64,000 nucleotides of DNA from Areca catechu (lineage: Eukaryota > Streptophyta > Magnoliopsida > Arecales > Arecaceae): positions 868,001 through 932,000 of the forward strand of contig JAHSVC010000031.1 in NCBI GenBank assembly GCA_021397845.1, in the 5' to 3' direction. Position 1 is the first letter of the stretch. The number at the start of each line of letters is the position of its first letter. Below the pieces are notes generated by a model. It was not told the DNA's origin and did not search any database. It saw nothing but the letters and a program-made list of their open reading frames with translations. The translations under genes and the position numbers were made by a program. Positions 22,333-31,187 of this stretch are shown piece after piece.

Positions 22333-22680
22333 CTACCTTATTCTGGTGCCTTTGGTATCCGCACCAATTCTCACGGGGTGGGAGGAACTCGACCCTATCG
22401 AGTGAAGATCAGACTGGCTCACATATCTCTCAAGAAGGTCTTGGTTGAGGCATTGCAAGTCCTCTCGAGAAATCCATGAATCATTCGATTCTATCCAGAA
22501 TTGCCATCGGACCAGGAAGCGTTGATAATCGCAGCCCCGGGTCATAATGGCTTGATCATCCAGGATATGCTCGATCCATTCTCCTCTCTCAGGCCAATTA
22601 ATTGGTGGACACTCTGGAAAAGGATCACTCTCAATAGAAGGGATATGTCCAAAAGCCTCACTGGGTATCGTTGTCGGTTT
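22333..22680 (-). pseudogene. Gypsy-B integrase C-terminus and chromodomain fragment
   Basis: The frame contains a chromodomain-like segment (IEHILDDQAI, then YQRFLVRWQFWIESNDSWISREDLQ) followed by the GSSSSHP tail, homologous to residues about 1550-1620 of Gypsy-A. A chromodomain guides gypsy integration to marked chromatin. The open frame runs into the 3' LTR (22366), as in Gypsy-A. Upstream it is cut at 22680 by element D, so the integrase core is missing. WQG in Gypsy-A is WQF here. It is a fragment only. Confidence 0.82.
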
Positions 22681-23396
22681 TGGTGCGGGCACCAGACTCA
22701 GAAGAAGACTTCAGAGCTCCATCTGGATCTCTGATTGACCTTGCCTGAAGAATTAGGGTTTTCTGGTTTTGTAATAAAAGTTGACTTGGTCAACTCAATT
22801 TTAGTTTGAGTCTGTATTTCCCTGTAATAAAATTTTGTTGAGTCATGTTGACTCGGTACAAGTCCTAGTAGTGGTCTAGGTCTTCTCAAGGGTGTCACAT
22901 TCTCTCCCATGCTCAAGTAAGTGGGCGCCACACTCCCAGCCACACGCCAGAGTCCAGGAGGTGCCACATCTCCATCCCAGTGTCTTGTTCCCCACACCCA
23001 AGGGAGCAAGAATTTTTCTTGAAGCCAAAATCAAGGAGGCGCCCATATGTACCTTAAAAGGCCGAGCTAAAGGAGGAAAGATGCATTTCTTGGGGAGCAC
23101 TTCAAGGGGGCGCCCAATCCATGCCTAAAAAGCCCAAAGCAAAGTTTGGAAGAGCCATGACTTGGGGAGAAAGAAAAGGAGGTGTCCAAAAGAGTTGAGC
23201 CATGGAAGGAAAAAAATTTTTCTTCAAGAGCAAGGCTAGGAGGCGCCACCTACTTACCATTTAGAGCCATCAATCAACACTTATGGAACCTCTTGGCCGT
23301 TCATATGAGGAGGAATTGATTCTACAAACCTAATTTGAAGATCCACCCTATTAGTCCCACATGGGAAGATGTAAAACCCTGACCTCTTGTAAAGAC

Positions 23397-23408
23397 CTAT
23401 AAAATAAA
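23397..23408 (+). promoter_or_regulatory. Putative TATA box of element D LTR
   Basis: CTATAAAATAAA followed by CCCCTC, about 715 bp into the LTR. Confidence 0.55.
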
Positions 23409-23594
23409 CCCCTCTGTAAGTTTTGAAAACAAATGATGAATGAAATCAATTTCTGTGTGAGCAACTTTGTGTTTCTCTCTTCGACACTTGTATTCAGGTG
23501 TTGAGCTCTGTGAGGGAGTAAATTCGGGTTCCCTAGGAACCTTGAGGAGGTGTGAGATCTCCAACCCCAAAACCCTACCAAAACCCTAGGTTAG

Positions 23595-25049
23595 TGGTGG
23601 GGACACCTGAGGCACCAGAATAAGACAGAGGCTTTTTCAACCCTCTGTAAATTGATCAATAATTTATGAGTCCATCTGTAATAAGGGCTTAGCTCATCTG
23701 AGTCCATTTTAGTTGTTATTTGAGTATTTTTAGTTGTTATTTCAGTTCTGTACTAGTCAGCTCATGTTGAGCTAGTTCAGTCCAATGCTAGTCAGCTCAT
23801 GTTGAGCTAATTTTATTTTTTTTGAGTCCTATCCAAGCATACTAAAGACTCAAGACTATATCATACAAGTGAATACCAAGTCCAACTAGATTGAAGACAT
23901 GGATGTATAGCACAAGTCCAACCCAGCTTGAAGATTTGAAGACCCCAGGAGGAAAATTCAGAAAACCCTGATTTCTTGCAGATGCCCTCCAGATGCCCAG
24001 ATTCCCTTCCAGATGCCAAAGTATATTCATAGATAATGGCATCCATGATTCCAGAGGTCCATCTGCATCCTAGCCCAAAGAAATCAAGCCCAGGTGCCAA
24101 GCCCAAGCCCCTAAGAAGCAAGATACCAGGGAATATTCCTGCTACCTGGCTACCAGGCCACCCCAGCTTCCAGAGGCCCAAACCCATGCACCCGAGCCCC
24201 TTTGGGCCGGCCTTTTGCTGCTCCTAGAAGCCCAACACGCCCCCCTAGGCGTCCTTGGAGTCTTGACCAAGTCAAGAAAATTTTTAGGGATTTTTCTACC
24301 TAATATTTCCTTATTTTCTAGCTAGGGTTTGAGAGGGAAAAGGATTCTTATGTAAAGACTTATGTACCCTTACTTGGAGCCCAAGGTTAAGGGTCTATTT
24401 AAGGGACCCTAGCCTCTTGTATGGGGAGAATTTTGATGAATGAAAACCTTGAGTTCTTTTATTGAGTTGTGTGATACCCTGCTGTGTGCATAAAGGGGTT
24501 TGCGAGAGTTCTTCTTCCCAGTGCTGCAATCATCTTCCTGCTGCCAACAAGCATCTCAGATCCCTGGACGCCCACTCCAAAAGAAGCATTCCCTTGCTGT
24601 TTTTCCTTTGTTTTCTTGTTCCTTTGTGAGTTTTCTAACCCCTGACAGGTCGTTTGCAGGTCCCTGAGTTCCTACGAATCCAACGACTCCAGCCAAGCCT
24701 CAATCGGATCACCGAGCAGAAAGCCGGGTATCCGCGGGTCTTTGGCTCGGTTTTCCAGGCCGCATCCGTCGAGGAACGAGAGACCCCTTCACTGCAATCT
24801 TCACAGACGTTGTCAGGTACACCCCTCTACCTCCAGTAGTTTTATTGTAGGAGAACTTGCCCTAACCGAGGCTTCTCAGCCCCGGCGGTCCTTCTTTGCT
24901 ACTTTTCTAGGTCCTAATCTGCATGCTGATCTTCAAAAATTCATACAAAATTACCTACAAATAATTTTGATATGAAGTTTGGGAATTAATCACCTAAATC
25001 AACATGTAAAACATACAAAAAAAATTGCATGCATATTAGTTCCCCATCA
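23595..25049 (+). repeat. B' 5' LTR (1,455 bp)
   Basis: TGGTGGGGACACC...CCCCATCA. It carries two AGCTCATGTTGAGCT dyads (around 23756-23810). It is nearly identical to the 3' LTR and clearly homologous to the solo LTR at 5011-6463 and the Gypsy-B LTRs. Confidence 0.95.
24395..24404 (+). promoter_or_regulatory. Putative TATA box of B' 5' LTR
   Basis: CTATTTAAGG, the same as at the equivalent place in Gypsy-B (36558-36567, minus). Confidence 0.55.
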
Positions 25050-25051
25050 TT

Positions 25052-25063
25052 TGGTATCAGAGC
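25052..25063 (+). other. PBS of B'
   Basis: TGGTATCAGAGC lies two bases after the 5' LTR end. Confidence 0.94.
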
Positions 25064-25522
25064 TTAGATTAGGGCTTGTTTTCTGCAATTTTGCAATCCG
25101 TATATACTCTATTATTTTAATTATTTCTCCCTGTTAAAAACTATAAAAATTCTGAAATTTATTTTCCTGGATTTATCATAATTCACAGTAATTTAAAATT
25201 TTTTCCAGATTTTATTATGTCCTGTGAATTTTTTGCAAGCCAAAATAGGGCCTGCAAATTTTCGGCTCTGTTTTTTTCTAGCAAGACAAGTTTGGAAGTT
25301 TTAGGGTTTTGTTTAGGAGTTTTTGCATATTTCTTAATTTTAGTATATTTCCGGTATATTAGGCCATAATTTGCAAGTTCTCTTCTATTTAATAAAATAC
25401 CAAAAAAAAAAAAAATTACATATACTCCAAAACTACCAAAAACATCTAAACCCTAATTTGCATCATCATCTGCCTGCCATCATTGCATAATTTACTTTTA
25501 AGGGCACTCTTGCTATATCAGA

Positions 25523-25550
25523 TAAGGGGAGGAGTTGATAACCTCTCCTT
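25523..25550 (+). other. Leader hairpin 2, B' copy
   Basis: TAAGGGGAGG pairs with CCTCTCCTTA (one G-U) around the loop AGTTGATA/A. It is followed by GCCCAAAA. Confidence 0.65.
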
Positions 25551-25712
25551 AGCCCAAAACCACATCCCTTGCATTCGGTCCCAAGCCTTAACCTAAAATT
25601 AATTAGACTTAATTTGCCCTAGTGGGCTAGGGACACCAACTGGTCGGGTCCGGACTAGTGTTAGATCAATGTGTTAAGTTAACCTGTGTGTGCCTTGTGC
25701 TCAGTGTCTAGA

Positions 25713-25790
25713 ACGGTGGTTTAGGGATTCAGTCCCGAAGGGCTTGTGTGCTGGTCCGCCTACCTGGCCAATCTCTGATTGGTGTCTAGG
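25713..25790 (+). other. Shared leader module, B' copy
   Basis: GTGTCTAGAACGGTGGTT is followed by CCTACCTGGCCAAT, a six-base loop and ATTGGTGTCTAGG. This is nearly the same layout as in the Copia-1 and Copia-2 leaders, despite their belonging to another superfamily. Confidence 0.72.
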
Positions 25791-25930
25791 ATTGGCAATC
25801 AGGGACCTAACACTCCCTTACACCTGCCTGGCTGAGTATAGGGTTACTATAGGCTAGTTTGCCACCCTGATTGAGCATCTAGTTTGGACTCTAGGTCTAG
25901 TCAGCTATAGTCGGTCTGATCGAGTCTTGC

Positions 25931-27730
25931 ATGAGCACTAGATTAGGAGTTTCATATCACCCACCTCCTTCACAAATGTCTGAACCCATGGAAAATTTAC
26001 AAGCCCAAATAAAAGTCCTAGCTGATCAAATGGCCCATATGACTACCCAGTTAACTCAGTCTGCTACCCAAACCAACAATAGAATTGACCATCTTGCCAA
26101 TAGGTTTGACCAGTTAGGAGGCCATGTAGGGACCATAGCAAGAACCCATGGGTCACGATCTGAGCTAGATCCTGAGTCCCCTCAACCTAGGAGAACCCCA
26201 AACCCTGATCTATACCATGAGGTCGAACCTAGGAGATCCCCTTATTCTGACCCGTACTACAATCCTCAACCTAGGAGGACCCCAAATCCTGATCCATACC
26301 GAGAGATTGAACCTAGGAGAGCCCCTCAGCCTGACCCATACAATAATACTGAACCTAGAAGAACCCCTTACCATGACCCTTATTATGATACTGAACCTAG
26401 AAGAACCCCTTACCGTGACCATTATTATGATACTGAACCCAGGAGAACCCAATACTCTGACCCATATAGGGAGTCCAATCCTAGGAGAACCCAATACTCT
26501 GACCCATATAGGGAGCCCAACCCTAGGAGAACCCAATACTCTGACCCATATAGGGAGCCCAACCCTAGGAGAACCCAGTATTCTGACCCATATAAGGAGT
26601 CCAACCCTATGAGGACCCAAAATCCTGACCCATATAGAGAGCCCAACCTTAGAAGGACCCCATACCATGATCCATCCTTAGAACCTGACCATAGAGCTAA
26701 CCCAAGATCCTATGACCCGAGATCCTATAATCCCATGACCCATAGATCTGCACCCTTGTCCTATGAGCCCAGAGAACCCATAACCCCTAAGTATCAGCCT
26801 AGTCATGCTTCCCCTAGTCAACTTGAACCCCATAGGATTAGTATCCCTAAATATGAACCCAGAAGTGAGCCACTACCCCTTATACAACCTGAACCTACTA
26901 GGAATAGTACCCATAATCAGAGACCAGAACCTAACCAATTTCCTGCTAGCCGACCTTCTCCAACCATTCCTGAGATTCACAAGGCTTACATTAACGCGGA
27001 AGTGTATGAAGCTGATGTGAGCCTAGTGGATGAGTATGAGGGAGAAGAGGAGACACCTTTAGTAGACCTAGAATTAGCTGACCCAGTAGATGCCCAGGTA
27101 AAAGCCAACCTAGAGGTAGTTGACCTTGACCACATCCAACCTAAAGCTATAGTGGAAGAACAAATAGAGGAAGAGAACCTGGGTACTGCTACTAGAGCCT
27201 TACCTGAGGAAACCATAGAGGAGAGCCAAATTATAGAGTCTTGTCCTAAAATACAAGAACCTGAAGATTTTATTAAGGACCTGATCTCTTTGAATCTATA
27301 CCTTCAAGATGAGCCTCCTCCTATAGTTCCCATTAAGGACCTCTTCCCTGAGATTAATAACCCATCCTTCCATTATACAAATCCCATAGATATACCGCAA
27401 CCCCGTAAGGTTAACCTCATTAGTATAGGATTAGTTCCTGACACCCCATCTTTTATCCTACTTTATTCAACTAACCATGAACCATTTTCTCTACCTTACC
27501 AAACTAATTCTGAACCCACTTCCTATTTTCTGCCCTTTCCTGACACCTCCAGCATTTATAGGATTATTAGATTGCATTTAATTGAGATTAGCATACTGCA
27601 TGCATTCATCACGCATGTTAGGTTTGCATCTTACTTCTGGCACACTCTTTGGAATTTGCTAGGAGTTCACTGTAAATTTTCATGTGCATGTCAAGCTAGG
27701 ATCAAACCTAGGGAACCTATAATCTCTTAG
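25931..27730 (+). CDS. B' gag-like protein with a Pro/Arg repeat region (599 aa)
   Basis: The start M-S-T-R matches the Gypsy-B gag start and is followed by MSEPMENLQAQIKVLADQM, a predicted helical segment like the N-terminus of Gypsy-B and A gag. Residues about 86-253 are twelve 14-residue repeats of the form PRRTQYSDPYREPN. The capsid core and CCHC knuckle of B and A are absent. The frame jumps to the acidic segment after the knuckle (EVYEADVSLVDEYEGEEE, near residue 357), then unplaced Pro/Ile-rich sequence, and ends with a few residues of integrase (VRFASYFWHTLWNLLG). It cannot be a normal Gag. Whether it is translated or merely open by recent origin is unknown. The LTRs are almost identical, so an open frame alone is weak evidence of function. 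Confidence 0.75.
   Translation: MSTRLGVSYHPPPSQMSEPMENLQAQIKVLADQMAHMTTQLTQSATQTNNRIDHLANRFDQLGGHVGTIARTHGSRSELDPESPQPRRTPNPDLYHEVEPRRSPYSDPYYNPQPRRTPNPDPYREIEPRRAPQPDPYNNTEPRRTPYHDPYYDTEPRRTPYRDHYYDTEPRRTQYSDPYRESNPRRTQYSDPYREPNPRRTQYSDPYREPNPRRTQYSDPYKESNPMRTQNPDPYREPNLRRTPYHDPSLEPDHRANPRSYDPRSYNPMTHRSAPLSYEPREPITPKYQPSHASPSQLEPHRISIPKYEPRSEPLPLIQPEPTRNSTHNQRPEPNQFPASRPSPTIPEIHKAYINAEVYEADVSLVDEYEGEEETPLVDLELADPVDAQVKANLEVVDLDHIQPKAIVEEQIEEENLGTATRALPEETIEESQIIESCPKIQEPEDFIKDLISLNLYLQDEPPPIVPIKDLFPEINNPSFHYTNPIDIPQPRKVNLISIGLVPDTPSFILLYSTNHEPFSLPYQTNSEPTSYFLPFPDTSSIYRIIRLHLIEISILHAFITHVRFASYFWHTLWNLLGVHCKFSCACQARIKPREPIIS
26186..26689 (+). repeat. Twelve 42-bp in-frame repeats in the B' ORF
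   Basis: Each unit encodes 14 residues beginning PRR and containing DPY. Units near 26438-26600 are almost identical, while the outer ones are diverged, so the middle expanded most recently. Gypsy-B gag has fewer, older units (34390-34750) and Gypsy-A fewer still. Confidence 0.85.
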
Positions 27731-27959
27731 GTTTAGATCCAAAGAGTTCAATAAGATTTCCTTCTATAAGAATGCATAGTCAAGTCTGTTAGGTGTAGGT
27801 TTGAGTCCTTTGCATCATCTTGTTAGGAGTCTGCATGTGCCTAGCATGTTCACCACTCACACTAATATTAAAACAACTGGCTAATTCCCGAAGATGGATC
27901 AAAAAAAAAAAAAATTTGATGTAGTGGATTTTATCTTGGTTAGGCTTAGGCCTAAAAGA

Positions 27960-28406
27960 AGCTTCATGCTCGCAGAGCCGGACCTTTTAAAGTGATAGAG
28001 AAGGTTGGATCAAATGCCTAGGTGTTAGACTTGCCTTCGGATTTGGGCATTAGTTCTACCTTCAATATTACAGACCTGGTTGAGTATAGGGAACCGGCAG
28101 CGCTACCTAGTGAGGCCTTTGGACCTATTCCTTTTCATTGTGAGTGACCCTAACCTAGAGTGTCCACAAACAAATTTAGCCTGAGAGAGGAGAACGGATC
28201 GAGCGTATCCTGGACAATCAAGCCATCACGACCCAGGGCCATGACTATCAATGCTTCCTGGTCCGATGGCAAGGCCGGCCAGAGTCGGACGATTCGTGGA
28301 TTTCTCGAGAGGACTTGCAACGCCTCAACCCAGACCTTCTCGAGAGATATGTGAGCCAGTCTAACCTTCACTCGACAGGGTCGAGTTCCTCCCACCCCGG
28401 GAGAAT
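27960..28406 (+). pseudogene. B' integrase C-terminal and chromodomain remnant
   Basis: Homologous to Gypsy-A residues about 1470-1650: HARRAGPFKVIEKVG, then LGISSTFNITDLVEY, then a chromodomain-like ILDNQAITTQGHDYQ...WQGRPESDDSWISREDLQRLNPD and the GSSSSHP tail. In-frame stops (TAG replacing the Tyr codon after SNA, and a TGA after the PFHCE segment) and a gap before the chromodomain break it. It lies after the stop of the 599-codon ORF, so it is untranslated. Its last 27 bp double as the conserved pre-LTR box. Confidence 0.75.
28380..28406 (+). other. GTCGAGTTC box and purine tract before the B' 3' LTR
   Basis: GTCGAGTTCC begins exactly 27 nt before the LTR, and GGGAGAAT abuts it. The same spacing (26-27) is found in Gypsy-A, Gypsy-B, C, T and M. 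It probably includes the plus-strand primer. Confidence 0.65.
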
Positions 28407-29860
28407 TGGTGGGGACACCTGAGGCACCAGAATAAGACAGAGGCTTTTTCAACCCTCTGTAAATTGATCAATAATTTATGAGTCCATCTGTAATAAGGGC
28501 TTAGCTCATCTGAGTCCATTTTAGTTGTTATTTGAGTATTTTTAGTTGTTATTTCAGTTCTGTACTAGTCAGCTCATGTTGAGCTAGTTCAGTCCAATGC
28601 TAGTCAGCTCATGTTGAGCTAATTTTATTTTTTTTGAGTCCTATCCAAGCATACTAAAGACTCAAGACTATATCATACAAGTGAATACCAAGTCCAACTA
28701 GATTGAAGACATGGATGTATAGCACAAGTCCAACCCAGCTTGAAGATTTGAAGACCCCAGGAGGAAAATTCAGAAAACCCTGATTTCTTGCAGATGCCCT
28801 CCAGATGCCCAGATTCCCTTCCAGATGCCAAAGTATATTCATAGATAATGGCATCCATGATTCCAGAGGTCCATCTGCATCCTAGCCCAAAGAAATCAAG
28901 CCCAGGTGCCAAGCCCAAGCCCCTAAGAAGCAAGATACCAGGGAATATTCCTGCTACCTGGCTACCAGGCCACCCCAGCTTCCAGAGGCCCAAACCCATG
29001 CACCCGAGCCCCTTTGGGCCGGCCTTTTGCTGCTCCTAGAAGCCCAACACGCCCCCCTAGGCGTCCTTGGAGTCTTGACCAAGTCAAGAAAATTTTTAGG
29101 GATTTTTCTACCTAATATTTCCTTATTTTCTAGCTAGGGTTTGAGAGGGAAAAGGATTCTTATGTAAAGACTTATGTACCCTTACTTGGAGCCCAAGGTT
29201 AAGGGTCTATTTAAGGGACCCTAGCCTCTTGTATGGGGAGAATTTTGATGAATGAAAACCTTGAGTTCTTTTATTGAGTTGTGTGATACCCTGCTGTGTG
29301 CATAAAGGGGTTTGCGAGAGTTCTTCTTCCCAGTGCTGCAATCATCTTCCTGCTGCCAACAAGCATCTCAGATCCCTGGACGCCCACTCCAAAAGAAGCA
29401 TTCCCTTGCTGTTTTTCCTTTGTTTTCTTGTTCCTTTGTGAGTTTTCTAACCCCTGACAGGTCGTTTGCAGGTCCCTGAGTTCCTACGAATCCAACGACT
29501 CCAGCCAAGCCTCAATCGGATCACCGAGCAGAAAGCCGGGTATCCGCGGGTCTTTGGCTCGGTTTCCAGGCCGCATCCGTCGAGGAACGAGAGACCCCTT
29601 CACTGCAATCTTCACAGACGTTGTCAGGTACACCCCTCTACCTCCAGTAGTTTTATTGTAGGAGAACTTGCCCTAACCGAGGCTTCTCAGCCCCGGCGGT
29701 CCTTCTTTGCTACTTTTCTAGGTCCTAATCTGCATGCTGATCTTCAAAAATTCATACAAAATTACCTACAAATAATTTTGATCTGAAGTTTGGGAATTAA
29801 TCACCTAAATCAACATGTAAAACATACAAAAAAAATTGCATGCATATTAGTTCCCCATCA
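28407..29860 (+). repeat. B' 3' LTR (1,454 bp)
   Basis: It has the same termini as the 5' LTR and is followed directly by GTTAG. ORFs 28673-28999 and 29466-29786 repeat those of the other LTR and are not genes. Confidence 0.95.
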
Positions 29861-30544
29861 GTTAGCCACTTCAATTCCAATCCCTAGCCGCCATCATCTT
29901 CTTCATTCCACCAATCATCCAAACCCTAATCTACCTCATCATCTCACCACCCCTCTCTTCCAAGTAGAGGCTGACCACCAGCATCCAGGTCCAGATCGGC
30001 TACTTTGAATACAGAGCAAATCCCAAAGGAAGTCAGATCAACATCTAGGAGAATCAGGATTTCAGCAACATCAATTTTTTCAAGTTCTTCTTATCTGGTA
30101 AATCCTATCTTTGAGTATCTGGTTCCTTAACTTGTTCTTCTTCTTTCCCAGATCCTGAGTTCAGGAGAAGCCAACTCTTCCAAAGGACCAGTATTGGAGG
30201 ATCCATTACGAAGATATCCGAATCCGAGGATCCAACAATCTGCTCGAGAGAGTCCTTCCACCAAACTCTGTGAAGATCACTGCCTGGTACATAACCCTTC
30301 CCTTCTCTTTAGTTCTGTCCTGTTGAAAGTTCAGAGTGAACCCTAGGTCTGGGAGTTTCTCAACCCCCAGCGATCCTTTCCTTCTGAACTACTCTGATAA
30401 TCTAGTTTCTTTGAATTGTGCTTTTAATTATTATATAGTTTCTTTCAATTTAGTTTAACTTTTATTTGAGTCAAAGCCGACTTCTGAAAATATAAAAAAA
30501 AAGAAGAAAAGGAATTAGTCTTAATTTACTTCCGCATCGCATCA

Positions 30545-30643
30545 TCTCTTTTGTTCTGCATTATTTTTGGTATCAGAGCTTTTGTTCTGTATCTATTTTT
30601 GGTATCAGAGCTTTTGTTCTGTATCAATTTTTGGTATCAGAGC
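30545..30643 (+). repeat. Triplicated PBS in element D
   Basis: TGGTATCAGAGC occurs at 30568-30579, 30600-30611 and 30632-30643, each preceded by CTTTTGTTCTG-type sequence. The unit is 32 bp and starts right after the LTR end (30544). An LTR element normally has one PBS within a few bases of the LTR; here the first is 23 bp away. Confidence 0.85.
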
Positions 30644-30732
30644 CCTGTCTAGGGTTTCTGACTTGCTTGCATATTTTGAGTGTCTCTCCTTTTTACTTTG
30701 TCTGCTCGAAGTAGACTCCCCAGGACGTCCGG

Positions 30733-30791
30733 TCCTAGGAACGAAGTGGGGTGCAAGCCTCCTCTTTCCATTCCACGGGGTGTTCCTGGGG
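30733..30791 (+). other. Leader hairpin 1, element D copy
   Basis: The arm TCCTAGGAAC (30733-30742) pairs with GTTCCTGGGG (30782-30791) over ten positions with two G-U pairs. The 39-nt loop ends CCATTCCACGGGGT. CGTCCGG precedes it. The Gypsy-A copy (51530-51589) has a different arm sequence but the same pairing. Confidence 0.65.
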
Positions 30792-31098
30792 CGTGTAGGG
30801 GATCCGCTGGGTTACAACTTCGTAGCAGGAATTGTAAACGGGGGAAGCATTCTGTTTTTAGTCTATAACTATCCTATTTTAGGAATTGTTTCTCATTATA
30901 GGTATCTCCAAATTGCATGATTTTTATTTTGCTGGAACCAATATATTTGAATCTATTTTACATAATTTTACTGTAATTTATTGATTTCTGTAAAATTTCT
31001 GAGAGTTAAATTACAGCAATTCTATTTCTGTGTTTCTGCAATTCAATTTTTTTGAGTGATCATCTCCTAATTCATCTTAAGGGCAATTGAGCATCTAA

Positions 31099-31131
31099 GA
31101 TAAGGGGAGGAGTTGATAACCTCTCCTTATC
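31099..31131 (+). other. Leader hairpin 2, element D copy
   Basis: GATAAGGGGAGG pairs with CCTCTCCTTATC over twelve positions (one G-U) around AGTTGATAA, followed by CCAAAACC. Confidence 0.68.
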
Positions 31132-31187
31132 CCAAAACCACCACCCATTCATTCGATCCTAAGCCTAATTTTAAAATTTATTAGAAC

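Larger units (their letters stand above)
11064..22366 (-). repeat. Gypsy-B 3' LTR, split by Copia-2
   Basis: The LTR parts are 11064-11199 (136 bp) and 21237-22366 (1,130 bp), together 1,266 bp against 1,267 bp for the 5' LTR. It starts TGATGCGGGACTAATATGC and ends ...GGTATCCGCACCA. Copia-2 sits after ATTAG. The homologous uninterrupted sequence is at about 36030-36060. Confidence 0.87.
23595..29860 (+). mobile_element. Gypsy-B', young non-autonomous gypsy element with a 599-codon ORF
   Basis: This 6,266-bp insertion in the element D LTR is flanked by GTTAG on both sides (23590-23594, 29861-29865). The LTRs (1,455 and 1,454 bp) show only two differences that I can find: a one-base gap at about 24750/29562 and A versus C at about 24972/29783. 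The internal region (25050-28406) keeps PBS, leader, a gag-like frame, degenerate integrase/chromodomain remnants and the pre-LTR tract. Protease, RT and RNase H are deleted. It is a deletion derivative of the Gypsy-B family that must have moved with proteins supplied in trans. Confidence 0.94.
22681..30544 (+). repeat. Element D 5' LTR, split by B'
   Basis: It starts TGGTGCGGGCACCAG, like other gypsy LTRs here, and ends ...CGCATCGCATCA. The parts are 22681-23594 and 29866-30544, about 1.59 kb in total. Short ORFs at 22698-23249 overlap on both strands and are not genes. Confidence 0.78.
22681..31187 (+). mobile_element. Element D, gypsy LTR plus leader, truncated, in Gypsy-B
   Basis: The LTR (22681-30544, containing B') is followed by PBS copies, two leader hairpins (30733, 31099) and then an abrupt join into Gypsy-B integrase sequence near 31184-31187. 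GAAC is shared by both sides of the join. All coding sequence and the 3' LTR of D are missing, together with the Gypsy-B integrase core. One deletion running from the D leader into Gypsy-B explains both losses. The left flank GGTTT (22676-22680) would be one copy of the target duplication. Confidence 0.78.

Noticed and set aside
26210..26668. 152-codon antisense ORF across the B' repeat region
   Set aside because: It is the reverse reading of the 42-bp repeats in the sense gag-like ORF; repeat structure keeps several frames open.
30568..30643. Possible tRNA genes at the many TGGTATCAGAGC sites
   Set aside because: Only the 12-base primer-binding sequence is present; no tRNA arms or A/B boxes surround it.
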